This document shows, piece by piece, positions 43,323 to 53,013 of a stretch of 64,000 nucleotides of DNA. The DNA lies in assembly GCF_011392125.1 (NCBI RefSeq), contig NZ_JAAJBU010000001.1, forward strand, positions 248,001-312,000. The letters are read 5' to 3'. This stretch comes from Flavobacterium lotistagni (GTDB lineage: Bacteria > Bacteroidota > Bacteroidia > Flavobacteriales > Flavobacteriaceae). The position numbers and the translations under genes were made by a program. The first letter of the stretch is position 1. Every line of letters begins with the position of its first letter. A model generated the notes under the pieces. The model saw only the letters and a list, made by a program, of their open reading frames with translations. It ran no database searches and was not told the DNA's origin.

Positions 43323-45422
43323 ATGAGAATAACCCTAATATTCTTCTTTTTTTCGTTGATTCTTCATGGGCAGACGGTTAATGATACTATTGATCTGAAA
43401 TCTTCCAAATCGATTTACAAACATAAGCAATTGACAAATCCGAATAGTAACTATACTTTTTGCGATGATGATTCGGATGGATTGATACCTTTTGACATCT
43501 CTCAAATCAATACTGATATTTTGAACGAGAACTCAACGCAAATAGGCTTTCAAAGTGGTATATATATTTGCACGAGTTGGTCTAATGTCTATTTGGTAGA
43601 TAACGTAAGTACTTCCCCGCAAATTAATTTAGTTTGTCATGTTACATTGGGTGGTTTCGGAACAACTGATATCGCTACCAATTTAAGCCATGAATTATTC
43701 GTTTCAAAAGAAAATAGAATATACAAAATTGATGGCGTAACTTGTCAGGTACTGGAAACTTATGACTATAATATTTACGATGACTATACTATTACTTCTT
43801 TATCTTTTGATACCAGTAATAATATGTATTATGGAGGATATAATTCATCTGTATATCGTTCAAGCGGTGACTATTCGGCTTCAGAATTGTGGCATGATTT
43901 CGGTTCGGGTTCGGCGGCTGGTGATTTCGTGATTTGTAATGGGAAGATGTATATTGCATGGAAGCTTAACGGCATTTGTAGATTATATCAGGTAACAATA
44001 GATTCAAACAACAATTATATTTCACATGTCGATTTAGGGGAACTCCCAAATCCAACCTATGGACTGGCAAGTGAGTTGGGAAAACTTTATGGCGTTAATC
44101 CCGATTTTCTATATGAAATTAGCTTAAACCCTCTTAATTTCAATACGATATTAACAAACACTAGTACTGAAAATTGGTACGGTTCCGCAGGTAAAAATGA
44201 AGGCATAAGTTTCTCTGTTTCAGCTTTTGAAACGCTTTCAAATGCCCAAAACAATGTGAACCCGCTATCAAGCACATGGAGCAACACAGTTCCCGGAGGG
44301 CAAACAATATATGTTGTTATTAAAAACTTGATTACAAATCAATCACAAACAATACCTGTCGATTTAATTGTAAATTTTCCGCCAACTTATGTTATTCCGG
44401 AGCCAATAATTCATTGTTTGAATGAATTAAACCCTCAACTTTTTGATTTAAGATCAACTGAAAACTTGATCACCGGAAATCAGTCAAACCTTGTGGTCTC
44501 GTATCATAACTCGATTACTGACGCACAAAACAATAGCAATCCATTGCCCGACCAGTATACATTGGTTGGAAATAACATGGATGTTTATGTACGGGTTAAC
44601 AATACTCTTACAGGGTGTTCCAGTTATTTTTCGTTTAAGATCATAGTCAATCAAGTTCCCGTATTTACACAGCCAAATGCGTTAATTTCCTGTACCAGGT
44701 CTAATCCCATTCATAGTGAGGTTGCGCTAGAAAATCAAGCAAATGTTATCTTAACCGGTTTAGATCCTGACCATTATGCTGTTCTCTTTTATCACTCAAA
44801 TCAAGATGCTGTTTTAAAGACGAACCCGATTTCAATCCCTTATTTTACTGCTTTAAATCAAGAAGAAATTTTCTTTAATGTGCTGGATTTACAAACGGGC
44901 TGTTCTTCTGTTGGTAGCTTCATCAACAACGTTTATGAAGAGAATCAAAATTTTGTTGAGAGCGTACACATAGAAACATTCGATTGGACGCCGAATCAAA
45001 ACGCTATTTCAGTAGCAGTTTTAGGAAATGATATTTATGAGTATTCTTTAGACGGAATATCGTATGTATCAGATGGATTGTTTGAGAATTTAATACCCGG
45101 GATATATGATGTTTACGTAAGAAATGTTTTAAACTGTGGCATTTTCTCGAAAGAAATTTATCTATTAAATTTTCCTGTTTTTTTTACACCTAATAATGAT
45201 GGTTATAATGATTATTGGAATGTCAATTTTTCAAATTATGAAGCCGATATTAAAATTTATATCTATGACCGCTTCGGAATGTTAATCACGGAAGTTAATC
45301 CAAAATCTGTCGGCTGGGATGGCTCTTTAAACAACAAGCAACTTCCATCTTCTGACTATTGGTTCTTAATTAAGAGAAAAGACAAAAATGAATATCGGGG
45401 ACATTTCACTTTAAAGCGTTAA
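43323..45422 (+). CDS. large secreted protein with T9SS type B sorting domain
   Basis: A 699-residue surface protein with signal peptide (1-16). Residues 60-330 show a beta-propeller-like run of short strands (IYICTSWSNVYLVD, NMYYGGYNSSVYRS, KMYIAWKLNGICRLYQV). Residues 330-570 hold repeated beta modules with the pattern SITDAQNNSNPLPDQY and HSNQDAVLKTNPI. The C-terminus is a type B (gliding-associated) sorting domain: FFTPNNDGYNDYWNV, IKIYIYDRFGML, VGWDGSLNNKQLPSSDYWF. The gene is visibly AT-richer than mvaA and the kinase on either side. Function unknown; probable surface adhesin. Confidence 0.88.
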   Translation: MRITLIFFFFSLILHGQTVNDTIDLKSSKSIYKHKQLTNPNSNYTFCDDDSDGLIPFDISQINTDILNENSTQIGFQSGIYICTSWSNVYLVDNVSTSPQINLVCHVTLGGFGTTDIATNLSHELFVSKENRIYKIDGVTCQVLETYDYNIYDDYTITSLSFDTSNNMYYGGYNSSVYRSSGDYSASELWHDFGSGSAAGDFVICNGKMYIAWKLNGICRLYQVTIDSNNNYISHVDLGELPNPTYGLASELGKLYGVNPDFLYEISLNPLNFNTILTNTSTENWYGSAGKNEGISFSVSAFETLSNAQNNVNPLSSTWSNTVPGGQTIYVVIKNLITNQSQTIPVDLIVNFPPTYVIPEPIIHCLNELNPQLFDLRSTENLITGNQSNLVVSYHNSITDAQNNSNPLPDQYTLVGNNMDVYVRVNNTLTGCSSYFSFKIIVNQVPVFTQPNALISCTRSNPIHSEVALENQANVILTGLDPDHYAVLFYHSNQDAVLKTNPISIPYFTALNQEEIFFNVLDLQTGCSSVGSFINNVYEENQNFVESVHIETFDWTPNQNAISVAVLGNDIYEYSLDGISYVSDGLFENLIPGIYDVYVRNVLNCGIFSKEIYLLNFPVFFTPNNDGYNDYWNVNFSNYEADIKIYIYDRFGMLITEVNPKSVGWDGSLNNKQLPSSDYWFLIKRKDKNEYRGHFTLKR

Positions 45423-45572
45423 ATGGCTATTCTACAGAATAAATTTAAGATCAAAAAATTAAAACATTACAGGAAATTATCAACTGAAAGCCCAATCAAA
45501 ATAGTCAAACTCATCTGTTTAGTTTTAAATTATGTCAATTGAAAATTTGGTGCGTTTGCATCTTTATAACAA

Positions 45573-46484
45573 ATGAAAAAAACATTCTACAGCAACGGAA
45601 AATTACTCTTAACCAGTGAATATCTTGTGCTAGACGGAGCCAAAGCCCTAGCCTTGCCTACCAAATTCGGTCAAAACTTAACCATCGAACCCGGAAACAA
45701 CAAAGAAATTCAATGGACCAGCTACGACGATGACGGCAGTTTTTGGCTCGAAGAAACTTTTGCCTTCGAAACCATCACCAATCAGGTTTTTTCAGAAAAT
45801 CAGCCTGTAAAAAACATGCTCATTACTATTCTGTATGAAGCTTATCAATTGAATCCAGCTTATCTAAACGATTCCGAAGGTTATACCATTACCACCCAAC
45901 TTACTTTTCCTAAATCTTGGGGTTTGGGCACTTCATCGACCTTGATCAACAACATCGCCCAATGGCTTGAAATCGATGCATACACCTTACTGGCTCGCAC
46001 CTTTCTCGGCAGTGGTTACGACATCGCTTGTGCACAAAACAACTCACCGATATTATATCAGTTAGTGCAGGAGAAACCTTGGGTCGAATTGGTTGATTTC
46101 AAACCCGAATGCGCTTCGAATATTTACTTTCTGTATCTGAACCAAAAGCAGAACAGTCAAAATGCCGTGAAGGCTTATCGCAGTAAATCCAACGATTTGA
46201 AAAACTTAATTCCTATTTTCAACCAACTCACCGAAACCGTATTGCAACACCATGATTTTGAGAGTCTAAAACAAGTCATCGAACAACACGAAAAACAAAT
46301 GACCGAAATACTAGATTTGCCCAGAATACAACAAGCTTTGTTTGCTGATTTTGAAGGCACGATAAAAAGTTTAGGCGCTTGGGGTGGCGATTTTGCTTTA
46401 GTGCTCTCCAGAAAAGACCCGTCGCCATATTTCATCGAAAAAGGCTACGAAACCTTACTGAGATACCAAGATATGATTTTATAA
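45573..46484 (+). CDS. GHMP kinase, probable mevalonate-pathway kinase
   Basis: A 303-residue cytoplasmic small-molecule kinase. The N-terminus KLLLTSEYLVLDGAKALA is the GHMP family start, and PKSWGLGTSSTLINN is the glycine-serine phosphate-binding motif. GAWGGDFALVLS near the end is the third GHMP motif. The short length and nearness to HMG-CoA reductase suggest mevalonate or phosphomevalonate kinase; which one cannot be told from the sequence alone. Confidence 0.85.
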   Translation: MKKTFYSNGKLLLTSEYLVLDGAKALALPTKFGQNLTIEPGNNKEIQWTSYDDDGSFWLEETFAFETITNQVFSENQPVKNMLITILYEAYQLNPAYLNDSEGYTITTQLTFPKSWGLGTSSTLINNIAQWLEIDAYTLLARTFLGSGYDIACAQNNSPILYQLVQEKPWVELVDFKPECASNIYFLYLNQKQNSQNAVKAYRSKSNDLKNLIPIFNQLTETVLQHHDFESLKQVIEQHEKQMTEILDLPRIQQALFADFEGTIKSLGAWGGDFALVLSRKDPSPYFIEKGYETLLRYQDMIL

Positions 46485-46487
46485 AAA

Positions 46488-46523
46488 ATTAAAAAGCCGG
46501 TTTTAAATGACCGGCTTTTTAAT
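46488..46523. terminator. bidirectional intrinsic terminator
   Basis: A perfect 14-bp stem (46488-46501 with 46510-46523; core AAAAAGCCGGT / ACCGGCTTTTT) with an 8-base loop lies between the convergent kinase and isomerase genes and can end both transcripts. Confidence 0.92.
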
Positions 46524-46543
46524 TTCTATTATGTAAGGTTATC

Positions 46544-48640
46544 CTAGTAATTGAATCTGGCTCTGTTGTCGTCAATCTTTGCTTCTTCTTTTAAAGCACC
46601 AATCGCACGACCAGCATAACCGGCTGCTTGCGGTTTCAATTTGGCCACATATTCTTTGTGGTCTTTCAAGGCTGGTGCTTTGGTAATTACGGTAGGTTTT
46701 ACCACAAACACTCCTGCGCTACCTTCAATCGGTGCCGAAACTTTATTGATTCCTGTGGCAAAAGCAGTTCCCACTACTTGTCTTTCAAAACCAGCATTAG
46801 GAATATTCGGATTCTCAAGCGTCAAATCAACCGCTTGCTGAACGGTCGAGGCAGCTGCAGTTGCAATCGCTTCCAATGAGCTTCCTTTCATTTTGGCTTT
46901 AAGCTTTTCTGCCTTTTTCTTCTTGATTAAAATATACTCAACACTTGGACGAGCATCTGCAACAGGCATCAATCCTTTTTCGTTGATTTTTTTCAATTTC
47001 ACAATCACGTTGCCTAAGTTCACCACTTCGAATCGCTTAACATCGCCTACATTGGTTTCTTTTTCAAAAGCCCAACGCACTACTTGTCTTTGGTTTCCGA
47101 CACTTCCAAAGCTTTCATCCATAGCCTTAACTTTAACCGATGGATTCACTGTTAGATTAGCGGCTTTAGCGGTCTTTTCGAAATCTTTTTCATTCACATC
47201 CATTTCGAATTTGACGGCTTTAGTGTAAAGTTTATCTGAAGTTGCTTCAGACGGCTCGATTTTACGAGCAATAGTGGCCAAACGAATGGCATCTTGTTTT
47301 TCAGTGACGTTAATTACGTGGAAACCAAAATCTGTTTCCACCAAACCAATAGAACCCACTGGGCTGTTGAATACATAGTCATTGAAAGGTTTCACCATTT
47401 GACCCGGTGCGAAATAACCCAAATCACCACCCTGCTGTGCAGATGAATCATCAGAATTCATCATCGCCAACATAAAGAAATTACCCGGATTGGCTTTGGC
47501 CTGCGCTAACAATTGTTCTGCTTTGGCTTTAGCCTGCTCTTTAGTTCTTTTTTCTTTTTTGTTTGGCACTTGAGTTCCCTCGTAACTAATCAAGATGTGG
47601 CTTGCTTTCGCATTGGCTCCTGCCTTTCTACCCATAACTTTTGAAATACAGTACATGTTGCCTTTCATGTAAGGCCCGTAGATTTCACCTATCGCAGTAG
47701 CGAAGAAAGGATCTGCTATTTCTGCTGGCAAATCTTTTTTGGCTACATAAGTTGAATCATAAGGTACATCTGAATTTTCATTCACGAATTCAATTGTGTT
47801 TGCAGCGCCTTTGAAACCTGGCAAAGTATCATTTTTACCCGTGGCTTGGTTGTAAACCACTCTTTGGTCTAGCAAGGCATTGATTGCTGACTTAGCTTCC
47901 GCTTCATCTTCTGGAGAAGCTTTGTCTTCAATGAGAACATACTCGATTTCGCGGCTTTCTTCGGCCTTGAATTTCTTCTCGTTTTTCTTCATGTATTCAG
48001 TGATTTCAGCATCGGTGATTTTGAAATCTGTATCTTTCAAGGTCGAATATAAAACGGCCACATAATCAAAATTGACTTTGTTGGCTTCGGCTTCATACTT
48101 GAATTTACCTTCAGCATCTGTCGTGTACATTCCGGCTTTAACCAAAGTGTTGTATACCATATATTTTGCGTTGAGTTCCGCGTCCTTTTCTTTTTGCTTT
48201 ACAAACTCAGCTTGCTCAGGATTTGATTTGAAATATTCCTTGAACTTAGCCAAATCAAAGGCTCCATTGGTTTGAAACATTGGGTTCTGACCGATACTTT
48301 GGTCGTTTTTGAACACTTCCATAATGTGCTTTTCAGTCGCGCGGATACCCAACTTTTCGAATTCTGCCGTCACTAGTGCAATGGCTACTTCTTGATCCCA
48401 AACACGATTCACAGCTTGCGTAGGCGTCATACCTTGCTGTCCGCTTTTTTCGAGGTTGCTTACTTTAACCCTAAAATCTTCAAAAGCAATGTCTTGCCCG
48501 TTAACGGTTCCGATGTTCTTTGGCAAATCATTGAAACCACCTTTATTATACAAATCCTGCACGATAAAAGCCAGTAACGATAGACCAATAACGAGTATTA
48601 AGAGTAGAGAACGTTGTCTGATTTTTTGTAAAACTGCCAT
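46544..48640 (-). CDS. ppiD: PpiD-like periplasmic peptidyl-prolyl isomerase
   Basis: A 698-residue membrane-anchored chaperone. One N-terminal transmembrane helix (about 12-30, LLLILVIGLSLLAFIVQDL) is followed by a SurA-N-like helical region (about 40-330), a parvulin domain (about 345-450; ASHILISYEGTQVP, GGDLGYFAPGQMVKPF, VETDFGFHVINVTEK) and a second incomplete parvulin-like part to the end. It helps folding of outer-membrane and secreted proteins. It is the last gene of a minus-strand run with coaX and lptC. Confidence 0.9.
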   Translation of the reverse strand: MAVLQKIRQRSLLLILVIGLSLLAFIVQDLYNKGGFNDLPKNIGTVNGQDIAFEDFRVKVSNLEKSGQQGMTPTQAVNRVWDQEVAIALVTAEFEKLGIRATEKHIMEVFKNDQSIGQNPMFQTNGAFDLAKFKEYFKSNPEQAEFVKQKEKDAELNAKYMVYNTLVKAGMYTTDAEGKFKYEAEANKVNFDYVAVLYSTLKDTDFKITDAEITEYMKKNEKKFKAEESREIEYVLIEDKASPEDEAEAKSAINALLDQRVVYNQATGKNDTLPGFKGAANTIEFVNENSDVPYDSTYVAKKDLPAEIADPFFATAIGEIYGPYMKGNMYCISKVMGRKAGANAKASHILISYEGTQVPNKKEKRTKEQAKAKAEQLLAQAKANPGNFFMLAMMNSDDSSAQQGGDLGYFAPGQMVKPFNDYVFNSPVGSIGLVETDFGFHVINVTEKQDAIRLATIARKIEPSEATSDKLYTKAVKFEMDVNEKDFEKTAKAANLTVNPSVKVKAMDESFGSVGNQRQVVRWAFEKETNVGDVKRFEVVNLGNVIVKLKKINEKGLMPVADARPSVEYILIKKKKAEKLKAKMKGSSLEAIATAAASTVQQAVDLTLENPNIPNAGFERQVVGTAFATGINKVSAPIEGSAGVFVVKPTVITKAPALKDHKEYVAKLKPQAAGYAGRAIGALKEEAKIDDNRARFNY

Positions 48641-48749
48641 TTCTATTATTGTTAATTTTTAATTCAGTTTGCGAAAATACAATTATCTATTTAATAACCA
48701 TAGCCGTAAGGTTATATTTTGAAAGTTTTTTCATTTTTTCCTAAAGTGG

Positions 48750-50009
48750 CTATTCCAGTAGGTTCATTTTAACCAATTCAATCTTCTTATTGGTAGCTTC
48801 TTCAATGGTAAAACGGATTTTATCGATGGTAATTTGCTCGCCCTTTTGCGGGATTTCTGTAGTATGATTGACAAGGTAACCTCCGAGTGTTCCGTATGAA
48901 TCACTTTCGGGAATTTGGAGCTTGTAAGTTTGATTGAGGTACTCCACATCGAGCCTGGCCGAAAACAGATAAACATTCGGCTCAAGCTTTTTCTCAATGA
49001 GCTCTTCCACAGCATCGTGTTCGTCTTCTATCTCGCCGAAAAGTTCTTCCACAATATCCTCCACGGTAATCATTCCTGAGGTTCCACCATATTCGTCGAG
49101 CACTACGGCTACACTTTTACGCTTTTTGGTAAGCAAGTTCAGCACGTCTTTGATGAACATGGTCTCGGGAACAAACTCGACCGGAATTAAAACCGACTTA
49201 ATGCTTCTGGGTTTTTTGAACAACTCAAACGAATGCACATAACCTAGAATGTCGTCAAGCGAATTTTGGTAAACCAACATTTTTGAATAGCCGGTTTCAA
49301 TAAATTGCTCTTTGAGTACACCCATCGAATCGTGAATTTCGACCGCAGAAATTTCGGTACGCGGTGTCATAATATCACGGGCTTTGACTCCGGAAAACTC
49401 CAATGCGTTCTGAAAAATCTGGATTTCAGAATCCATCTCGTCATGATTTTCAACAGTACTGAGTTGTTGATTGATGTAATTTCCGAGTTCGCTTTTGGTG
49501 AAAAACAGCGGAATTTGGTCGTCTTCGGTTTTGAAAAAACGCTTCAGAATGAAATTAGAAATCCAAACAATGAAAGCCGCGATATAATAAAACAACAGGT
49601 AGAAAAAATAGGCCGGAAGCGCAAAAACCTTGATAAAAGTATTCGCGTAAATCTGAAAAAAAACCTTGGGCAGAAATTCAGAAGTAATCAGCACCAACAA
49701 GGTAGAAACAGTTGTTTGCAGTAAAACACTCGAGAGATTGGTGAGATTCAGCCCCAACGACTCCATCCATCGCAAGAGTAACTCGCCCATAAAAAATCCG
49801 TAAACTACCAGTACAATAGTGTTGCCGATCAGCATCGAGACAATGAACTGTGAAGGTTTTTCTGTGAGTTTGGTCAGGATTCTGGAAAGGAAATTCTGTT
49901 GTTTCTTCTCAATCTCGAGGTAAATTTTGTTCGAAGAAATAAACGCGATTTCCATCCCTGAAAACAGCGCGGCTAGGATTAGGCATAAAATGATAATCCC
50001 TATTTCCAT
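48750..50009 (-). CDS. CNNM/CBS-domain membrane protein (hemolysin-C / CorC family)
   Basis: A 419-residue inner-membrane protein. Residues 1-190 form the DUF21/CNNM membrane domain (IILCLILAALFSGMEIAFIS, FIVSMLIGNTIVLVV), followed by two CBS domains (about 205-325; KARDIMTPRTEISAVEI, VAVVLDEYGGTSGMITVEDI) and a CorC/HlyC domain at the end (ESDSYGTLGGYLVNH). Family members act in magnesium or cobalt efflux. The name hemolysin is historical. Starts 4 bases after the small membrane protein gene. Confidence 0.93.
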   Translation of the reverse strand: MEIGIIILCLILAALFSGMEIAFISSNKIYLEIEKKQQNFLSRILTKLTEKPSQFIVSMLIGNTIVLVVYGFFMGELLLRWMESLGLNLTNLSSVLLQTTVSTLLVLITSEFLPKVFFQIYANTFIKVFALPAYFFYLLFYYIAAFIVWISNFILKRFFKTEDDQIPLFFTKSELGNYINQQLSTVENHDEMDSEIQIFQNALEFSGVKARDIMTPRTEISAVEIHDSMGVLKEQFIETGYSKMLVYQNSLDDILGYVHSFELFKKPRSIKSVLIPVEFVPETMFIKDVLNLLTKKRKSVAVVLDEYGGTSGMITVEDIVEELFGEIEDEHDAVEELIEKKLEPNVYLFSARLDVEYLNQTYKLQIPESDSYGTLGGYLVNHTTEIPQKGEQITIDKIRFTIEEATNKKIELVKMNLLE

Positions 50010-50012
50010 AGT

Positions 50013-50204
50013 TTAGGAGTTCTTTCGGTGTTCTTCGAATTTCTTGGCAAATTTTCTTCGAAAAAAAAACATAAAAATGGCTACAACGCCAATGCCCAGA
50101 TAAAACCAGTTTTGTATACCCTTTGTCAAATCGACCAAAAAGGCACCAATGAAAAACAAGCCGGCAATGAGGTAAACGTATTGGGTAAATTTTAAATAGT
50201 TCAT
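50013..50204 (-). CDS. small two-helix membrane protein
   Basis: A 63-residue protein with two transmembrane helices (about 7-25 and 30-48) and a highly basic tail (RRKFAKKFEEHRK). The ATG at 50204 is preferred over a TTG three codons earlier. It is tightly packed between lptC (15 bases) and the CNNM gene (3 bases), so it is a real member of the operon, of unknown function. Confidence 0.75.
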   Translation of the reverse strand: MNYLKFTQYVYLIAGLFFIGAFLVDLTKGIQNWFYLGIGVVAIFMFFFRRKFAKKFEEHRKNS

Positions 50205-50219
50205 GTAATACAATTTTGA

Positions 50220-50777
50220 TTATTCTGCCTGATCAATCGCGCCGTTGATTCGTTGGGAATTGACGATTTTGAAATCCTTGCTAAAATCGATGCCCTCGCC
50301 AAAAGAAATGCCTTTCGGATCGGTAAATTTAAATTTTTTCTCGGTAAAAAACCATTCATTCTTCTGATCGAAATAGAGCTGCTGGGTTTCGAGCATTTGT
50401 CCGCTTTCGTTAGAAATTTTGACATTCTTCTGCAAATCAATCAAATCGGTTCCTTTGAAGGTAACGGCATATTCCGAGGTGATGAAAGTTCGTTTGCCTT
50501 TATCATCATACATGGTTACATGCACACCTTTGGGAAATTCAGTAAACGGAAACTCCACTCTAGCATAATCGAGCATTTTAGGGCTTACTAAAATCGATTT
50601 AATACGACCTGAATCAGTATATTTCAAATTGAAATCGTCTGCTTCACCGCTGGGCATGAATTCAGAGAAATTGATTTTTTGCACTTCTTTGAAATTACTT
50701 TCACAGCCTATGAGCAATCCTCCTAAAATGGCAAAAAACATAAAAAAAAGTGCCGTATGTATGGATTGGTTTTTCAT
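50220..50777 (-). CDS. lptC: LPS export ABC transporter periplasmic protein LptC
   Basis: A 185-residue periplasmic component of the LPS transport bridge, passing LPS from LptBFG to LptA. N-terminal signal/anchor (about 10-25, FFMFFAILGGLLIGCES) ends in a lipobox-like C. The rest is a short beta-jellyroll seen as YTDSGRIKSILVSPKMLDYA, GVHVTMYDDKGKRTFITSEYAV and FKGTDLIDLQKNVKISN, which is the LptC pattern. It lies between a barrel protein and a CNNM gene. Confidence 0.88.
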   Translation of the reverse strand: MKNQSIHTALFFMFFAILGGLLIGCESNFKEVQKINFSEFMPSGEADDFNLKYTDSGRIKSILVSPKMLDYARVEFPFTEFPKGVHVTMYDDKGKRTFITSEYAVTFKGTDLIDLQKNVKISNESGQMLETQQLYFDQKNEWFFTEKKFKFTDPKGISFGEGIDFSKDFKIVNSQRINGAIDQAE

Positions 50778-50812
50778 CTGCGCGACATCAACTCAGGGTT
50801 GATTTTGAAACT

Positions 50813-52057
50813 TTAATCGTATTTTCTTTTAATAAACCAACGGTCGTTAAGCGAAACACTCAAAATTACGTTGGTATAGTTTTCTTCGATTAACAAAGCT
50901 TTGGCTGTGCCTCTTCTACCATATTCTACCCCAAGGTTCAAGTTAGAAAACGCGCCACCCAAAGGCAATCCCATACCTGCTGAAAAAGCATAGTCTCTGA
51001 TGGTTTCATTGTTGATTTTCATACCAGTATCTTCATAACGAAAACCTCCACGATAAGTGATTTTCTTGAGGTAATTAGAGAACGAAGCATAGTTCGGAAT
51101 ATAATAACCACCTAAGCTATAACGGAAAGCATTTTTGTATTCCACGTTCTGGATGTCGTTGTAGCGGTTGCCGAATTTACTGGTTTGCTGGAAAGTGAAT
51201 TCGGTTCCTAGCATCCACTTCTTAGCATGACCAGCTCCGAAACCTATAGTCGCTTTTGCCGGAAGTTTGATAGTGTTTTTACTATAAATTGGGTCGAACA
51301 CATCGTAATTCTGAGGATCGAATACATCAGAATAAAGAACTGTAGAAACCACTCTGGTGTTCTTTGAAGTCAGGTTGCTTTGTGGCGATAAAATCAAGCT
51401 AGCGTATCCATCGATTTTACTGTTGATTTTGCGCTTGTACATCAAACTCAAATCAAAGTTTACTCCGGAGAGATCTGAAGTATTGACTTCTTGAGAGCCC
51501 AATTGCACTTCGGGAATTTTTTCGATACCGACCGTTTCAATGCGTCCGAAATTATATTGAAGATCGGCTCCAAGGCTAAGATTGTTGTTAATTTTATAAC
51601 CAAAACCAACAAACACTTTGTTCAATCCGCCAGTAGCATTGTAGCGGTGTATAGTGCCATCCGGATCCGTATTTCTGATTCTGTAACCAACTGCTGAATA
51701 AGGTATGAGTCCAAAACCCAAACCCATTTTTTTCATAGGAATGCCTACCGCCATATAATCTAAAGTGGTCCGTTGCGCCTTTTCATTACCATAAAAAGAG
51801 TTAAGTCTGCTTGAGTTAAAAGAACCGCCTACCGTATAAGTAGTTAAATTCAAACTCGGATAGGCCGCCGGATTCTGAATATTGACATGCGTACTATCTG
51901 GAAACATCGAAATGCTTCCCATCAATCTGTTTTCGGCAGTGCCTTTGAACTTGATATCGCCAATACCGTAAAAAGAATAAGGAGAGGAAGTAGATTGTTG
52001 CGCCATCGTTACCATCGAACATAGTAATAAAAGCAGCAGATTGATTTTTTTAATCAT
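50813..52057 (-). CDS. outer-membrane barrel protein (FadL/porin-like)
   Basis: A 414-residue outer-membrane protein with signal peptide (1-19, ending TMAQ) followed by regular barrel strands. The N-terminal QSTSSPYSFYGIGDIKF and the two-part layout (NPAAYPSLNLTTYTVGG, KKMGLGFGLIPYSAVGY, GAGHAKKWMLGTEFTFQ) resemble the FadL-type long-chain transporters annotated in Bacteroidota; ligand unknown. It overlaps coaX by 8 bases. Confidence 0.8.
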   Translation of the reverse strand: MIKKINLLLLLLCSMVTMAQQSTSSPYSFYGIGDIKFKGTAENRLMGSISMFPDSTHVNIQNPAAYPSLNLTTYTVGGSFNSSRLNSFYGNEKAQRTTLDYMAVGIPMKKMGLGFGLIPYSAVGYRIRNTDPDGTIHRYNATGGLNKVFVGFGYKINNNLSLGADLQYNFGRIETVGIEKIPEVQLGSQEVNTSDLSGVNFDLSLMYKRKINSKIDGYASLILSPQSNLTSKNTRVVSTVLYSDVFDPQNYDVFDPIYSKNTIKLPAKATIGFGAGHAKKWMLGTEFTFQQTSKFGNRYNDIQNVEYKNAFRYSLGGYYIPNYASFSNYLKKITYRGGFRYEDTGMKINNETIRDYAFSAGMGLPLGGAFSNLNLGVEYGRRGTAKALLIEENYTNVILSVSLNDRWFIKRKYD

Positions 52058-52784
52058 TTTTAATCGCGTATTGAAAGGTTTTATTCAGGCTTTCCAACAG
52101 AAAATTTGAATGGGCAAAGATGGTATTTTTTAATTGCTTAGCCAAAAATTCTGCATCTCCGCCCGTTAAAATTATGATAATCTTTGGGTGATTTGCCTGA
52201 TACTGTGAAATAAAACCGTCTATTTCTTGTGTAATTCCACCCACTACACCCACATGCATGGACTGTTCGGTAGTTTTTCCAATCATCGATTCTGGAACTG
52301 AAGCAGATAGCAAAGGTAATTTTGCAGTAAACTGATGCATGGCCTGATAACGCAACCGAATTCCGGGAGAAATCGCGCCACCTAAGTATTCATCTTGTTC
52401 GTTAATGAAGTCATAAGTGATGCAAGTGCCGGCATCGATGACCAAACGGGCTTGGTTGGGATATTGCAAAACAGCGCCACTGGCTAGCACCATGCGGTCG
52501 ATTCCAAGGGTGTTCGGGCTTTGGTATAAATTCTCGAACGGAAAATTCGTCTGGCGGGAAATCAGGTGAATCTTGAGTCGGCCTTCAAGAAAAGTAAAGG
52601 TTGCTTCTGATGTTTCGGCGACCGAGGCCACAACCAAGTCAGTACATTTCGGATGTTGCATCAGGATAGATTCAATATTCCTCTGCCAAGCTTCTTTTGA
52701 AAATACCGAATGATAAACCATTGTATCTTGTTCAAAAACAGCTGCTTTAATTCTGGTGTTACCGATGTCGATCACTAAGCGCAT
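52050..52784 (-). CDS. coaX: type III pantothenate kinase
   Basis: Phosphorylates pantothenate, the first step of CoA synthesis; CoaX enzymes use K+ and are not inhibited by CoA. The 244-residue protein has the ASKHA-fold motifs RLVIDIGNTRIKAAVFE, NTLGIDRMVLASGA, RLVIDAGTCITYDFI, GGAISPGIRLRYQAMH and TGGDAEFLA. It heads a minus-strand run with the barrel protein and lptC. Confidence 0.95.
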   Translation of the reverse strand: MRLVIDIGNTRIKAAVFEQDTMVYHSVFSKEAWQRNIESILMQHPKCTDLVVASVAETSEATFTFLEGRLKIHLISRQTNFPFENLYQSPNTLGIDRMVLASGAVLQYPNQARLVIDAGTCITYDFINEQDEYLGGAISPGIRLRYQAMHQFTAKLPLLSASVPESMIGKTTEQSMHVGVVGGITQEIDGFISQYQANHPKIIIILTGGDAEFLAKQLKNTIFAHSNFLLESLNKTFQYAIKND

Positions 52785-52837
52785 AAGCCTTATTTGGTGC
52801 GGCGAAGTTACGAATAGATTTTTTTTAAATATTTGTT

Positions 52838-52867
52838 TTGGATAAATTAAAAATCATTCTATATTTG
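52838..52867 (+). promoter_or_regulatory. promoter of tRNA-Phe (TTG-N19-TATATTTG)
   Basis: TTG at 52838-52840 and TATATTTG at 52860-52867 with 19 bases between them match the flavobacterial consensus in both boxes and spacing. The tRNA begins 19 bases downstream. Confidence 0.75.
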
Positions 52868-52885
52868 CAACCGCTTTAAGAGCAT

Positions 52886-52958
<73 letters not shown>

Positions 52959-52960
52959 CA

Positions 52961-52992
52961 AAAAAACCCAAAGTTTGCGCTTTGGGTTTTTT
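52961..52992. terminator. intrinsic terminator after tRNA-Phe
   Basis: Stem AAAAAACCCAAAG / CTTTGGGTTTTTT (52961-52973 with 52980-52992), loop TTTGCG. It can also serve the convergent kinase gene. Confidence 0.88.
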
Positions 52993-53013
52993 GTTTTATT
53001 TATTAGCTCAAAA

